Shown piece by piece: positions 1-12,622 of a stretch of 64,000 bases of DNA. Both the position numbers and the translations under genes were made by a program. This DNA is from Camarhynchus parvulus (taxonomy: Eukaryota > Chordata > Aves > Passeriformes > Thraupidae): contig NC_044573.1 in assembly GCF_901933205.1 (NCBI RefSeq), positions 63,045,993-63,109,992 on the forward strand, given 5' to 3'. The first letter of the stretch is position 1, and every line of letters starts with the position of its first letter. The notes under the pieces were generated by a model. That model had not been told where the DNA came from. It was given only the letters and a program-made list of their open reading frames with translations, and did no database searches.

Positions 1-398
1 GAATTTCCCTGGAACCTCATTGGTCCTCTTTCACTTAGGGTCTACAAGGCTTAGTCATAAACATACTCATGTCAGAATGCTCCCTCATTTTCCCGCTTGA
101 GTCAGACTGATGCATATTCCAGTTGGAGTGATAGATGCATCAGAGACAGAGAATCAGGAGGAATGTAAGAGACTTTAATGGATGGAACTTTAAATTAGGT
201 TTCAAACCCCAAAATTTTGTTTAAGCAGTTTTGTTAATTCTTCTGGTCCCAAGAGCTTTTACATGTAACTACACCAAAAAAAGGGAAAAAAATTGCATTT
301 GGAGAATCTACTAGAATATTCATTTTGGGTCATAAGAAATGAGGTTAGAATCCCTTTAAACATTATTTCCTACTTGTTTTTAATGCAGCTGAAAATCT

Positions 399-411
399 GG
401 GGTGGGGGGGG
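399..411 (+). repeat. G-tract (G4-T-G8)
   Basis: Four G residues, one T and eight G residues lie in an otherwise AT-rich setting. The run could take part in a G-quadruplex only by splitting the long G run, so it is mainly a likely sequencing or polymerase slippage spot. No gene context gives it a role. Confidence 0.7.
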
Positions 412-1047
412 ATGTTTGTTGTCTGAGTTGGACATATGGCATTGTCATCTAGTGTTCAGAACCAGCAGTTATTAATGCACATTTTATTTCAGATTTTGCT
501 GGATTTTTAGCAGGGCAATATATTGTTCTCACCAGTGAAATTTCAACATGCACAGAATGAACACAAGCATTATGGCTGTCAGGAATCTTGCTATGTCAGC
601 CTTCTTCCTACACTCAGCTCTACATCTCTGCTTGCACAGCTGTGAGTCTATTCAGAAGAAAACTTCTGAAAAAACTATAGATCCAAAACATCTGTGGTTT
701 TCCAAAAGCTGTTAAAAGTCATAGACTTACTCTTAATTATAACATATATTTGGCGGGTGAATAAAGAGGTTAAGGTGGCTTATGTGATAAGCTCAATAAA
801 AAGACTTGCAAGAGCAGCTTAGTGTAATTCTACAAGTTAACTTATGCCAAAGGAGTAATGTAAAAAGGAGGTATGCCTTGGACTTGTCCATCCAGCCATT
901 GATATTCCAATAAGATGATGTTCCTGCAAAAATCCATGTGAATATGAAAAGCTTTTTAGTCCAGGGTTTATTGTTGTTGTTTGTATTAAAGGAGCTTTGT
1001 TTCTATTACGGTTCACCCAGCCTCTTTTCATATGCAGAAGCAAGTAT

Positions 1048-1061
1048 ATTTGCATATGCAA
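1048..1061. promoter_or_regulatory. Palindromic POU/octamer-like motif
   Basis: ATTTGCATATGCAA contains one exact octamer (ATTTGCAT) followed by a near-octamer on the other strand. The core TTGCATATGCAA is a perfect 12-base palindrome. POU-family factors are known to bind such sites singly or as dimers. Nothing else here shows regulatory activity, and AT-rich DNA yields such motifs by chance, so function is speculative. Confidence 0.2.
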
Positions 1062-2044
1062 TAGATGATTTGTCATAGATGGATTTTTTTCCCCATTATT
1101 GATAAGCTACAGGTTTTTTAAAGGTACTTCCATGCATGGATGGAAAAGAAGTAGTGCTGGTGAGGTGACCAGTCGCCTCAAAGAGAATTCAGACAGAAAA
1201 AAAAAAGTAAATAATCCATAACATAAAATGGATTTGCTGTTTGGCAAATGCTTGCAAGTAATGATTGTTTCTATAAAAATCTGGATCTGCTTATGAACAG
1301 GAAAGAAAAGGGCTACACTCATTCAGATAATTCATGGTAGCACTTTGACAGAGATAATAGAAAGTGTCATTACCCTTGAAAGAAACTACAATAGATGTGG
1401 TATTTTCTTGAGGATATAAACTGTTATTGCATTGTTCATAAACTCCAGGAGCATTACAATTTTAACAGATCAAAAAGTTAAACAAATCTATCATAAATAT
1501 CTTCTGTGCCTAGAGGTAGGTCAGAAGTACAGAGAAAAACAAGGCAAGCTAATCCAATTTTACGAGATTAACAAATCTCCATTAATGACAGAAAAAGCTT
1601 GTAGATAAATTGCAAAAATGGATCAAATTGAATTGCTAAGACCTTGAGACCCATTTTTTTCTGCAGTTTAAAAAAAAAGCTAGATAAAATTTTAAAATAT
1701 TGCTTGACCCAGTAAATTCTTCATTTTAAACACTGTTATTTTTTCTGGTCTCCATTAAAAGAAGACAGTGTTTTAGTTTCTAGTATTTATTTAAACAAAT
1801 TAAAATTGCCTAATCACTTGGAGCTGTCTCTAATCTAGTATTAACACCTTATTCTATTCACGCACTTATTCAAAGATACCTATGCAAATAAAAATATGCT
1901 TTGACTACAAACAACAGACAATTTCCAGGGTAAGTATTGCCACACCATAACACCAAACAAATGAGGCCTTGGGTCTTTTCTATCCAGCAGAATAGAAGAA
2001 TTCTGGCACCAAACTGTCAATAAAGTGTAAGAGAGGAAGTTCAG

Positions 2045-2520
2045 ACTTAGAAAGGACAGTGACCTGCTGGAGGGAGCCCAGAGGAGGGCCATGAAGATGA
2101 TTAGAAGGATGGACCAACTCTCCTGTGAGGTAAGGCTGAGAGAATTGGGATTCTTCAGCCTGAAGAGGACTTGGTGTGACCCAGTTGTGGCCTTCCAGTA
2201 CTTGAAGAGAGCCTACAAGAAAGGGAAAAAACTTTTTACAAGGTCATACAGTGATAGGGCAAGGGGAAAGGGCTTCAAACTGAGAGTAGGTTTAGATTAG
2301 ATATGAGGAAGAAATTCTTCACTGAGGGTGGTGAGGCACTGTAACAGGTTGCCCAGAGAAGTTGTGGATGCCCCATCCCTGGGAGATTTTCAGGTCAGGT
2401 TGGATGGGGCTGTGAGCAACAAATCTAGTGAAAGGTGTCCCATGGTGAGGAGGGTTGGAATGAGATGATCTTTAAAGTCCCTTCTAACTCAAGCCAGTCT
2501 ATAGTTTTATGATTCTATGA
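2045..2520 (+). mobile_element. CR1 LINE, 5'-truncated 3' fragment
   Basis: This is the 3' end of an avian chicken-repeat-1 (CR1) non-LTR retrotransposon. The sequence follows the known CR1 end closely: a segment encoding the C-terminus of ORF2, then the 3' untranslated region with GTTGTGGATGCCCCATCCCT and TTGGATGGGGCTGTGAGCAA, ending in the short tandem ATGATTCTATGA. CR1 ends in such short repeats rather than a poly(A) tail, and copies are normally 5'-truncated, as here. Scattered substitutions and small deletions show it is old and immobile. The left boundary is where similarity begins and may be off by 10-20 bases. Confidence 0.93.
2091..2300 (+). pseudogene. CR1 ORF2 C-terminal remnant
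   Basis: A 69-codon frame inside the CR1 fragment keeps the typical ORF2 C-terminal wording: a MKMIRRMDQLS start, then RLRELGFFSL, then AFQYLKRAYKKGKKLFTR and GFKLR. Intact CR1 ORF2 encodes an endonuclease and reverse transcriptase of roughly 900 or more residues. Only the extreme C-terminus is present, and a shortened segment after FFSLKR shows a deletion. The ATG is an internal methionine, not a real start. No function is expected. Confidence 0.85.
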
Positions 2521-5500
2521 AAGTTTATTTTCCCCTCATAAGAGCATATATTATATTGTCTGTTGATTTTATATGTAGAGCTTTACCATTGTTCTGAGTA
2601 AGATATTCCATTACATAGGCATGGTAGTAGCAATTAATGAGATGTATTAGACAAAGAACAAACAAACAGTGATAGTTTGTTTTTTTAAATAAGATTTGAA
2701 ATGGAGCAGGGAATGAAAACTAACTAATTATTGATCCTCCTACCTGCAACAGGATTTCATGCAAGAAAAATATGCATAGCTTGGATGGAGCAGTTCTCCC
2801 TTGTCTTAGGAAAATTTTTCTTTTTGAGATGCAGTCTCCAGTTAAATGGAGCTAACACTCAACAGGTTTAAATATAGATTAAATCAATGTCTTTATGAAT
2901 ACCTTAATTTTATAATAATTTTTTAAGCTTCTTGGCTTTTACCTTTCTTTATCTTGGATTCTCAGTGCACTATTTCATGTGCTTCGGAGAAGCATACAGC
3001 CACTATTGCAAGCCTCAGTACATTGGAAGCATTCCTCATTAAGCCTCAAACAGTAATAATTTAATTATTATACACTGTTTGATTGTAGTAGCAGAAGAAT
3101 AGGTGAAACCCTTCATTATGCATGAGCTGAACGTAGATGGTGTCTTCTTGTTATACAGAGATAATACAAATTATTCAAATTCTTCTTGACTGATTCAAAA
3201 ATCTAGATAGCATATCAGAGAACTTCAGTGACCTAAATTCTCAACTTTACACACTCTCTTTTTTTGAGGGTTTTTTTTTTTTGAGAGCAGTTAATTTTAA
3301 GGATATGGAAGTGAAGTGAACAATCCTAATCCAGAGCAAAATTAAATTTGGTATTCAAGTGTCAAATGCAATCAGTCTAATTTAATGAATGCTTGTTGAA
3401 AAAAACAGCTTACCAAAATATGCATGAATATCATGGACTTTTCTTTCACCTTGTTGATGAGTGGCTCAGTATATGCAAATTACTTCATTATGTTCCATTA
3501 CCTGGGAAAATTTTCAGGAAGTAACCATTTTGAAGCAATCCTACATGCTCATAGTTTCTTAGAAGAGGGTGAAAGCTCAGAGAAAATGATGTAGTTCATC
3601 TTCCCTTATTCTCACAAATCCAAAAGCTCATCTCTGTAGAGTATGAGATGAAGAAAGTACTCTTGGCCTCAACCACTCAGAATGTGACTGCCTGGCTACT
3701 CCAAAGAATGAAGAACACTGAGAAAAAACGTGCTGCAGAAAGAGCAGGGGGGAAAGAAGCATTAGTTCAATTTGGGGTTTGTTTATTTCAGAGTTTACTG
3801 TCAGCATGAGCTGGAACCAGGAGATTGTCTTAACAGACCTGTCTGCTGTTACTCTCTCCAGAAGAGTAATTATATAATACAGATAAAAATGGATTTTAAA
3901 AATATATTTGTGAAGGGATTGAAATGCTGCTTGTTTTATGGGACAACATTTGGAAAGAGGTGGAACTTACATTGTATTGACCATTGGGAAAATGGAATCA
4001 TGGTGACACCTGGAAAACAGTGGTTCATTTTGCCTTGAGTCCTGCCCCCCAGGTGAATGTCACCAATGATGCTATGTGGCTTTGAGAGGTCTTGTTCTTT
4101 TGTCCCTAGAGGTCTACATCAGAATCAGACAATTTAGCTTAATCTGTGAATAGAGACAGGGAAGCCCATCTTGCAAACATAGAAAGATGTTTTATCTTTC
4201 CATGTTTGCAAGGATACCATGTGGTGTAGATCTGCATGAAGTCCTAAGTGGTCCCTCTGGCTACCCTTGGCAGCCTAAATGACATCTGTCAGTTGTGGGG
4301 GCAGCAACTCCCCTGTCACTATGTGAGGAAGGAAATTTGCTTGTCTGTGGTGGTGCTGAGTTCAGACCTGACTGTGGCTCTGCCACAAGGGCAGATTACT
4401 ACAGATTAGGAGAGTATTCAGCTCCTCTTCCTAAAAGGATTTGTCAGTGAGTGACACCCATTTATGGAGCTAGAGGCAAGGAGCACGAGGTGGAACTGCA
4501 GGCAGACCAGGGCAAGGCAGGGATGGGATGCAGAATGGGACTTTCAGGCCCTTCACCATACAGAGGAAGGAAGCAAGCAAGCGAGATCTCTGTAAATCAG
4601 ACACTAGAGATCAGAGTTCCTGCCAGCAGGGAGTGAAGCCATATGTATCAAACTGGGCAGAATGGCTTTTAGCACAGCCGCAGCTTGCCCGCAGGGTCTT
4701 GAAATAGCATCTTTGAAATGCTACTCCCACGTATACACAGTGGTCTCCTGATGTAAAAGATACCTTACCTCAGAAGAGCAAGATGTTTCTGCATTCCTAA
4801 ATATTCCAGCATTAAATGTAATATTTCAGTATTAATCTTTCATGTGAGTTTGTACAGAAACATCAGAAAGATGTGAAAGTTCCAAGACAGAGATAGAATG
4901 TTGAATTTAGAAACCAGTTAAATAGCTCTTTATATAGAATCTGGAAAAGGTATCCTAAATACGGGTGTCCTGTTGTCTTCATACATCTTTGTGTTCTACT
5001 AATGTCCCTGTTTATTTTAAAAATACACTCAGTCTTGCATTTCCCAAATGGATATGCCTATCTCCAAGGTACTGCAAGGAAATGACAGAACTTCAGTCCA
5101 GTGCACAGCACCCTTCGCTGCTTGGCACTCCAGATAAAGAACGACAGATAAATACTTATCTGCTTTGTAGCAGCAGTCAGAATGCTGACTTTTTACAAGA
5201 ATATAGTACAGCAAAGTATGTACCTGAGGAACCAGACATATTTGCAGTTTATTTCCTAACATCAACTTCAAAACCAGTAAAAAAAAATAGAAAGTTTTTT
5301 AAAGTGTCAGGTGTCATCCACAATTAACTTATTTTCCTTCCTTGTCTTTGTAATTCATTACTGCCCCACTGCTGCAAATCCCACATAACACCTACTTGCT
5401 ATTCTCCCTAAACATTTTGGCAGGGGGCTGTAGTGGATGCTTCTCACTCATCTTTCTTGCTCCTTGTAGTCAGCCTGCCCTACCATATCAGGTGTCATGA

Positions 5501-8500
5501 GGCCATTCATTCTCACTGCCTTCAAAGACTCCACAAATTAAACAGCAGCTTTCTGTAAACTAACACTTTTAAATTACTTCTCTTCACACTCTTCAGCATA
5601 ATTCTGCTTTGCTAAAATTTCAGGACAGATCTCAATGATTTCCCTGCCTGAACAAGTTACCTGTTCCCTCACAGCAGGATAAAACCAGTAAAAAACACCA
5701 ATCCACAAGAAATTTCTCTCAAAAAACAGGCCAGTGCACTTTCACTTGAGTTTCCACAAAACAGATGCTTAGGAAGAAAACACAAGAAATGTTTTTTGAG
5801 AGCATCAAAACTAACTGAATTATTCTCTGATTTTGATGAAATCAGAACATGATGAAAATAGGTTTACTTTGTTTTCAGAACAGACCAAAGACAAGCAGAA
5901 AAATGTTTACAGTATTCAAAAAAGTAACTATGTATTCATGGATTTCATAAGGACAGGCAGAAAAAGGTATAAAAGCAAGAACCTTTATGAGGTGTGTGGA
6001 CATAAAAAATAATATGAAAAAGGTTAAATTTAATTAGATTTTGGGCCACAAACCCTGAGTGACCTTTTGTTTAAGTAAGATAATTTTGTTGATCACTTCT
6101 ATTGTCATTGATGATAGCAGCGTTGTTCATAGAACATAATTTTGGGTATGGTAAAAGGTGGTTCAATGGATCCAAAATCTACTCTCTTCTTGGATTCCCT
6201 GAAATAATGATTAGGCAAATACAGTACTTGACCTTCCTGTTTGTCAATGTAAACTAAATCTCGAGCCACAGTCAAAAACAGAGAACAAGAATGAAACTCA
6301 GCACTTTCAGTGCTTTGAACCGATGTCACATTAGGGCACACAATCAGAATTCCAACGTGAGGCCAGAAGCAGAGATACAACATACTATTTCATGGACCCC
6401 ACAAGAATTTAAAGAAATAATAAGAAAGAAACCAGCAGCAATGTTTTAGTAAGTGCTGCTTGGCTTTACAGTGGAAGAAAATTTAGTTGGTAGGATTGCA
6501 AGATCACATCTAGGAAATGACTGTCTCCAAGCCAGGGCAGCTATAAAAGGTTGATACTTCAGGAAAGAAAATCAGAGTGACAGCCCTTCCACTGAATACA
6601 TTGACAGTTTAAGAAACTGTTCTTGTGGACAGTTAAGCTCATGTTCACTGAGCAATGAGTAAGCAGACAACAGACCTGGCCTAAGACCTGGGAAACCACC
6701 AGTAAGAATGGTGAACTGCATATGTGACTGAGCATCAAAGGAGTGCTGCCAAATTATCCAGGGTCAGCATGAGTAATGCACTATGCCAGAAGGGAGTGAT
6801 TGAAATATTTTCTAAAAATCCTCTTTTAAGTGATGAAAAATCAGAAAATAGCTGAATTATAAGACTGAATAAAATAATTGTTGCTGATTTCAGACACAAT
6901 ATTTGGAGTCATAGATATTAATTACTGCTCTCAGCACTGCAAAGTTCCTTGGCTGTAGTAGAAGTGAATACTCACACACTGTCAACCCACCTTAAAAATA
7001 TGAGAGAAAAGGAAGTCTTCTGTGAACTGATTTTATGTGAGGTAGTTAAAAGGAATGGTACAAGAAGTCACCACTGGTCACACCAGCAGATGCCAGAATT
7101 CATCTTTCACAACTTGAGATGTCAAGAAATTAGGTCTCTGAATCTAAACTATGCACCTTCAGCTTATGTAATAATCAATGGGGGAAAAATACAAGCACTG
7201 TCCGAGTGCAATTCATCTAAACTGTCTCACATATTTGCCTCAGATATTGTCACAAATGAGTGTTTCAGGTCACTCAAAAAATGAGATCCTTGCATCCTGT
7301 AACTACCTGAAGGAAAATTGCCTAAGCAAAAATCTCAATGTTGTGGTAATCTGACATAATTTCATTATCTTTTAATAAATTTTTGCTTGACAGTTATGGG
7401 CTTAAAAGTTCATGATAAAGGAAGAATCAGGGAAAGCTTGTCTCCAAGATCTGACAGGGTGCCTCCCCCTCTCTTGCAATAACTATGGTGAAAGTGAGGT
7501 AATAGCAGTAACAGTAGTTCTGAAAAATTAAAATAATAACACAGTGGCCATTAGACAACTCACAAAAAGCATGAGGAAGGGAAAAGTTGAAAATATGTTC
7601 TGTACCTATTCTGTACAGTATTTATTAATATTAAATTAGACTGACAGATGAGGAAAAAAATAAAATGTTTCCTGAAAATTAGCTTCTTCATCTTCCTGCC
7701 TTGGTTTTACTAGACACACTGTTTTCTGTTAAATACTGGTAAAACTAAGAGTGTTCTTTATATGACAGATATAAAAGATTCTATAAATTCTATAGCAAAT
7801 TGGTATTTTCTCACCAAGAATGAAAGAAAAATATATTTTTGGTCGCAAGCGGTTTATGAATAGTTCAGATCTTAGGTTAGGCAGGAGTATATTATAAACT
7901 CCTACCTTCTTATGTCCCAGCAGATCCAAATGCTATTTACTTTCCCTGTAATTTTAAAAATTACTAAAAATTTGAAAGCTCCTATTGTTTTTTCAGTCTG
8001 TAAACTGTATACTATAGTCAGTGCATCATTTCAAAAATACCCAATTATAAATCCACTTCTAAACAACATCTCAAGTTTTTGCTTTAGGAAGCTGGGAGTT
8101 TGAGAGTTTACAGGAATCCTCTACTGTGATGTGCATTAGATGAGAAATACTAATTATTAAAACTTTAATATTATAGTCTGGTTTTCAGAAATTCAAAAGG
8201 TATTTAATCCCTTCAGTATTTCCTTCATAAGGACTCATGGCTGCATTTTATGCATTCTGAACTTAAAATGCTTCACCCCATTCCTCGATGATTTTTTTTT
8301 TCATTTCTGCTACTGTTATTACCTGAGGCAGAAATGGATACATGTGAAAGACTTGCTGCCAGCAGTTGCCCCAGTTCATTCGTTTTCCATACAAATGTGT
8401 ACACACACACACCCATACCTTTGAGGGTTTAATCGCTGACATCTAATGCACAGGCACATATCGGCACACATCCTGAAAAATCAGCCTTGCTGAATTTCAT

Positions 8501-8844
8501 TTGCACAGAGGACAGGACTTGAGGCAACACACAGATTGACTATATTTCTTCTACAGAAGAGATATATTTGCATATATGGGAGTTGATCTTACTCAAAATG
8601 TTTGAATACTGTTCAGTCCTTCGCAGTTTTCCTTCTTGGTCAAAGTCAGGAGTCAGTGCCTTAAAAAACAATGTGGTAGACAAACATTTTTTTTTTATTC
8701 ATGCCTTTGCTAGTTTTTATCATTCCAGAATGTAAACTAAGACTTTTTAAAACATTGTCTTAAAGCAAGTCAGTCATATGATTTAGGCATGGATGAAATT
8801 AGTTATGGAGAGTAAAGACAGAAAGTACAATGGAACTGATAAAG
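2521..8844. other. Long stretch without recognised gene
   Basis: No exon, RNA gene or clear transposon was found across about 6.3 kb. Frames of 80-120 codons at 3772-4038, 4965-5327, 6105-6383 (minus) and 6949-7284 show no recognisable domain, and the 4965-5327 frame overlaps an antisense one of similar openness. Items inside are a compact hairpin at 4170-4212, inverted 13-base arms at 5716-5728 and 5790-5802, a TATAAAAG word at 6542, and a short CA run near 8400. The rest appears unique and AT-rich. Confidence 0.55.
4170..4212. repeat. Near-perfect 18-bp hairpin, 7-nt loop
   Basis: The left arm (4170-4187) and right arm (4195-4212) are reverse complements except for one A/C mismatch, separated by TGTTTTA. 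The pairing stops abruptly outside the arms. This stem is shorter than most microRNA precursors and there is no supporting lower stem, so a miRNA is doubtful. A decayed miniature inverted-repeat element or a chance palindrome is also possible. Confidence 0.7.
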
Positions 8845-8872
8845 GAGCCTGATATCTTGAGCCTGATATCTT
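8845..8872. repeat. Direct 14-bp duplication next to LTR-like unit
   Basis: GAGCCTGATATCTT occurs twice head to tail without mismatches, followed by a third partial copy starting AAGCCTA. It lies about 40 bases upstream of the inferred LTR start. It may be U3 enhancer-type repetition if the LTR really begins earlier, or an unrelated local slippage event. Confidence 0.75.
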
Positions 8873-8912
8873 AAGCCTAATCAAGCAGAAGTCATGGGTG
8901 ATAACCGCTCTC

Positions 8913-9102
8913 TGATGTGACCAAGACACATGTTGTAAAACTTCGTAATGATTAGCAAGTAACTGACGCCATGAAAAATGTGTAACCAATAGGAAATTTT
9001 TACCAAAAATAGAATCCTGTATATGTGTCGTACAAGTAAGCCCTGTATAAACCCTTTGTATTCTCAATAAAATCAGCTTCTGATCCAGCTCAGTCATCCC
9101 CA
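8913..9102 (+). mobile_element. Putative short solo LTR (endogenous retrovirus)
   Basis: The block has the ordered signals of a retroviral LTR: a CCAAT box at 8986-8990, TATAAA at 9046-9051 in CCCTGTATAAACCC, and AATAAA at 9066-9071 in CTCAATAAAATCAGC, then a short U5-like tail. The proposed ends are TG and CA. They are flanked by GCTCTC on the left and TCTCTC on the right, a possible six-base target duplication with one change. No primer-binding site or gag-like frame follows, so it would be a solo LTR left by recombination. Boundaries are tentative and 190 bases is short for an LTR; the true start could be further left. Family not assigned. Confidence 0.5.
8986..9071 (+). promoter_or_regulatory. 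LTR promoter and polyadenylation signals
   Basis: CCAAT (8986), TATAAA (9046) and AATAAA (9066) follow in the order and orientation expected in an LTR. The TATA box and the poly(A) signal are only about 20 bases apart, implying a very short R region. Whether any host transcript starts or ends here cannot be told from sequence. Confidence 0.45.
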
Positions 9103-9108
9103 TCTCTC

Positions 9109-12100
9109 CATCGCCAATAACTAGTGATGAAAGTCTACAACTTAATTTTTTCCCAAAATCCACCTTTTGAAAAACAGATATTAATGAGGTGAAAAGAGAG
9201 AAATAAAATTGAAGGAGATGAGGTGGTAGAGGAAAAGGTGTATACACTGGGCTTTGTAAAATTTATACACTGCTTTGTTTATTGACACCATAATCTTACA
9301 TTTAAGTATATTTAATGCTTTCTTATGGTTGATATTTTCCCTTTATATTTCTTCAGCATATTGGATATGCATACAACCTCCCTACATTCTTTCCTTATGT
9401 TCAGAAACCAAAAACTTCTGATTGTTGCATTTACATCTTTGCAAAGATATTTTCAACAAAGCAAAGAGTGGTAATCCCAAGTTAATGACATGCTCAGAGT
9501 TCATTTGCCTTGTCTGCAGAGCTTCCCATTGACCCTAAGGTATTTGTGTGGAAAGAAGTTTTAATTGCTTCATATTGCAACATGCCATTTTGTGTTTGTG
9601 GATGAAGACTTACCAGAGTGCACAAAACCATCTTTATTTCTGTTTCCCTGTACATGGCACCTAGGAGACCTGGAAAAATTAACAACCACAGGCTTCTGCA
9701 AAGCTGCCTGCTTCACCTCGAGCGGATTTCAGCCAGGAGTGTAATTGTAGGACGCTGGTCCCAGACCATTTCTCCCTTTCATCTTCTGGTGCATGTATGT
9801 GCCAAGTAATGGTGCATCCATTTTGCACTTCAAATCCTGTGTACTCACATGTATACACCCACTTCTGGTGTTTCCCACCTCACACACACACCTGGGGAGC
9901 ATGTAAGGGAGAATTTGAATTTATACATTTCACAGATATGTTTTAATTACTGTATACCCATACAGGAGTTTCCAAAAATGTTGGTGCTTTTATAGAAATC
10001 AGCCAAGAATTTCTGGGGTTTCATCATTTCTGTGTGAGTTAGCACATGTAGGGAATTACAGTCATTATAATAAAAAGGATTTTTTGTACCCTTTCTTCCT
10101 AAAGTATGAAATTTCCAGGGACTGTGAGGACAACAGTCAGTCTTTACCTTGCACTGGTTTCTGGTGGAGGGATGGTCTGCTAGATATGCTCACTGGAAAT
10201 CCAATGATATTGAGTTGTGTTTCAGGGTTATTTGAAAGTTGAATACTTTCCTGAGGAATTGTTTCTGTAGTGATTGCCAATTTTCTGCTTGAGAGGTTTA
10301 TGATCAAATAGTTTCTGGCAGGAGCTTTTTGTTGGGCTCTTTCAACTGCTGGTTTTCCGAGGACACTTGCTAGTGAATGTTCAAAATTCTTCTGCTGTTT
10401 CTATTAACATTTAGAGAACAGATTTCAGCACCTGCTAGAAGATGTGAAGCACTGATAACACATAGATGGAGAGGATATGGGATCAGCTGTGGCAGGAAAT
10501 AATAAAAGAGTACTTTGACTGCACAGCAGAAGATAAAGGTACAAGTCCAGAGACAGATGCTAAGTAATTTAACATTAAAAAGAAACGGCTTGATATTTAT
10601 TTTAAACTAACTTCAAAAGGGACCCGACTGGCCAGTAAGACACATCTGCCCCAAATATCCTTCCCAGGTGAGTTCCTTTCCAAAGCACTTTTCAAACCAT
10701 ACATGCTGAGGTCACTTTTATACATCTGAGCATAGCTGTTATAAAACCAAATCTAAATTATAATATTTATGTTGAGATGCACTTGTGAAATCAGGGGCAA
10801 ATGAAAATCCTCAGTTAAATTGACAGAACTGGCACAGAGCAAGCATAAAAAACCTTGTGTAAGATAGAGGAGTCAACATGACATGAGACACACTGAATAA
10901 CCTGGCACTTGCATGGGCCAAAATTATAATAATAATAACTATTTGATTCCCCTGCTTCATGCAGCAGAAGGTTGAGTAAATGAGTCACACTTAAGTTAAT
11001 ACTGGACATCAAAACAAGCCATTAAGAGACCATTCCTGTATCATTTATATTTACAAGGAAAGCTGTTTTAAAATACACACACACTTAGAAAATTAATAAT
11101 CATTGTGGAGACTTGAGATAAGCTGAAAAAGGTGTAGTCACCATTATTCTCTTGAGATAATCCCAGCAGCTGAGAAAGTGGGATGCCCATTACAGGAAAG
11201 AAATGTACTTTATTCATTGTAGATTCCTCCTTTTTTCATTTGTTTTAAATTGGTTTTGGTGTTCCTCCTAATTGAATGTAATGCTTGTGAGAGTTGGGAT
11301 GACAAGTTTGGAAAATTAAGTCCAATATGCTCATTCCTGAAACCAGCAGAGCAGAGGCAGAAACTGTGCAGCCTTGCCCAGCTAAATATGCCCTCTGTAT
11401 TGTAAGCTGGAAGAGACTAGTAATGTAAATGCTGAAATGCTCATAATTCCTCTGGTGCAAATAGCTTCTTCCAGCAACTGCATTAAAACCATGTGTTTCC
11501 TGGGTAAATACAGGTCTCATTCACTTTCAGAATCAATTATGTCTAACCTAGAGATCTATCAGTAAATCAATGACTGTTACTATAATTATCAGACTTAGCT
11601 CTATTATTATCATCATTCCTCTCAGAGATACCAGACTGTTTTGTGATCGGCTGTGTACTGCATGCATTTAGGGAGACAGCATATGGGCTCCAGTGACAGA
11701 CAGACCCCATTCTCTGATGGACTAAGGCCACAGTTCAGGAATTCTGTATGCAAAAACCCATTAGGCACCAGGGAAAGTCCTTTCCCAAACAATTATGATT
11801 TCCTTTTAAGAGCCAGATAGGCAACAGATGAAGCAGGATCATTTTATAGAAGACTCAAAGCATAAAAAAAGGAAGTGACTTGTCAGCACCCGCCCTAAGG
11901 TCAGAATTAAGTGCAGTGTTTTTGAAGTTTCTCAAACAGAGTTTTGTCATATTTACTTGGTGTAGGTCATCATCTCTTTCTGTTTCTGTCCATGTGCAAA
12001 TCTACTTTATTTCATGTACTCTGCTCCTTCTAACATGGCAGCATCTGTCTCATGAGTAGCATCAGGTAGACTTAAATGACACAGCCTAACTCCCTCTTCT

Positions 12101-12622
12101 GTCTTACACTCCCTAGTGGCAAGGTTTCCTCACCCTCTACAAGCAGTCTCCTTGGACAGAAAAACCTCAGTGCCTTAATTATTTTGTCACCTTTCTCTGA
12201 TGTATTATTTCTTTGTTCCTTTTTCAAAGCACATTCTCATTTTCTCCATACCAATATTGCCATATAAAGCAGAAAAAAATCACTGCCATTTATTTCTTCT
12301 TATTCCTGCCTTTTAGTTGTTTAAACAGTTTCTCTACTCACACTACTGAGAGATCTATTTTAATATTTGTGTAGCCATCACATACTTAAAGTATTTAGTT
12401 TCAGTTTTGTGTCTTACAGGAATCTGTAACTACTGCTCGTAACACAGTTTCCACATCTTTGTGCAACTTTGCTTTGTTCACAAATAATATTGATAATTGC
12501 TTCAATAATCCTAAAGTGAGAGATCATTCACCCTACTACACCTTACACTTTTCCAATATTTGGTATTTACTGTTTCTAGCTCTCCATTCTGAAGTCTTGG
12601 TTGAGTAAAACCAGATAAGGAC
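9109..12622. other. No gene recognised
   Basis: About 3.5 kb of AT-rich sequence without an exon or identifiable transposon. Short CA runs occur near 9884 and 11074 and a short ATA run near 10927. Frames stay below about 90 codons and show no protein similarity that I recognise. Confidence 0.55.

Larger units (their letters stand above)
1..2044. other. Unique AT-rich sequence, no gene recognised
   Basis: I see no coding frame, RNA gene or recognisable repeat family in this stretch. Its longest frames are under 80 codons and have no recognisable protein similarity. Points of note are a G-rich tract near 400, a perfect 12-base palindrome containing an octamer-like motif near 1050, and several A and T homopolymer runs. 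It reads as ordinary intergenic or intronic vertebrate DNA. Confidence 0.6.

Noticed and set aside
5716..5802. 13-base inverted arms spaced 61 bases apart
   Set aside because: The arms are mainly A or T runs flanked by CTCTC/GAGAG and show no transposon ends or target duplication.
6105..6383. 92-codon minus-strand frame with a fairly protein-like composition
   Set aside because: It looks less low-complexity than most, but it is closed by a stop three codons upstream of the ATG, has no recognisable domain and shows no clear splice sites. I do not claim it as an exon.
6540..6550. Isolated TATA box (CTATAAAAGG)
   Set aside because: No initiator, CpG island, downstream exon or LTR structure accompanies it; such words are expected by chance in AT-rich DNA.
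8783..9247. 154-codon minus-strand open frame
   Set aside because: It runs antisense through the LTR-like unit and its flanks and matches no protein that I know.
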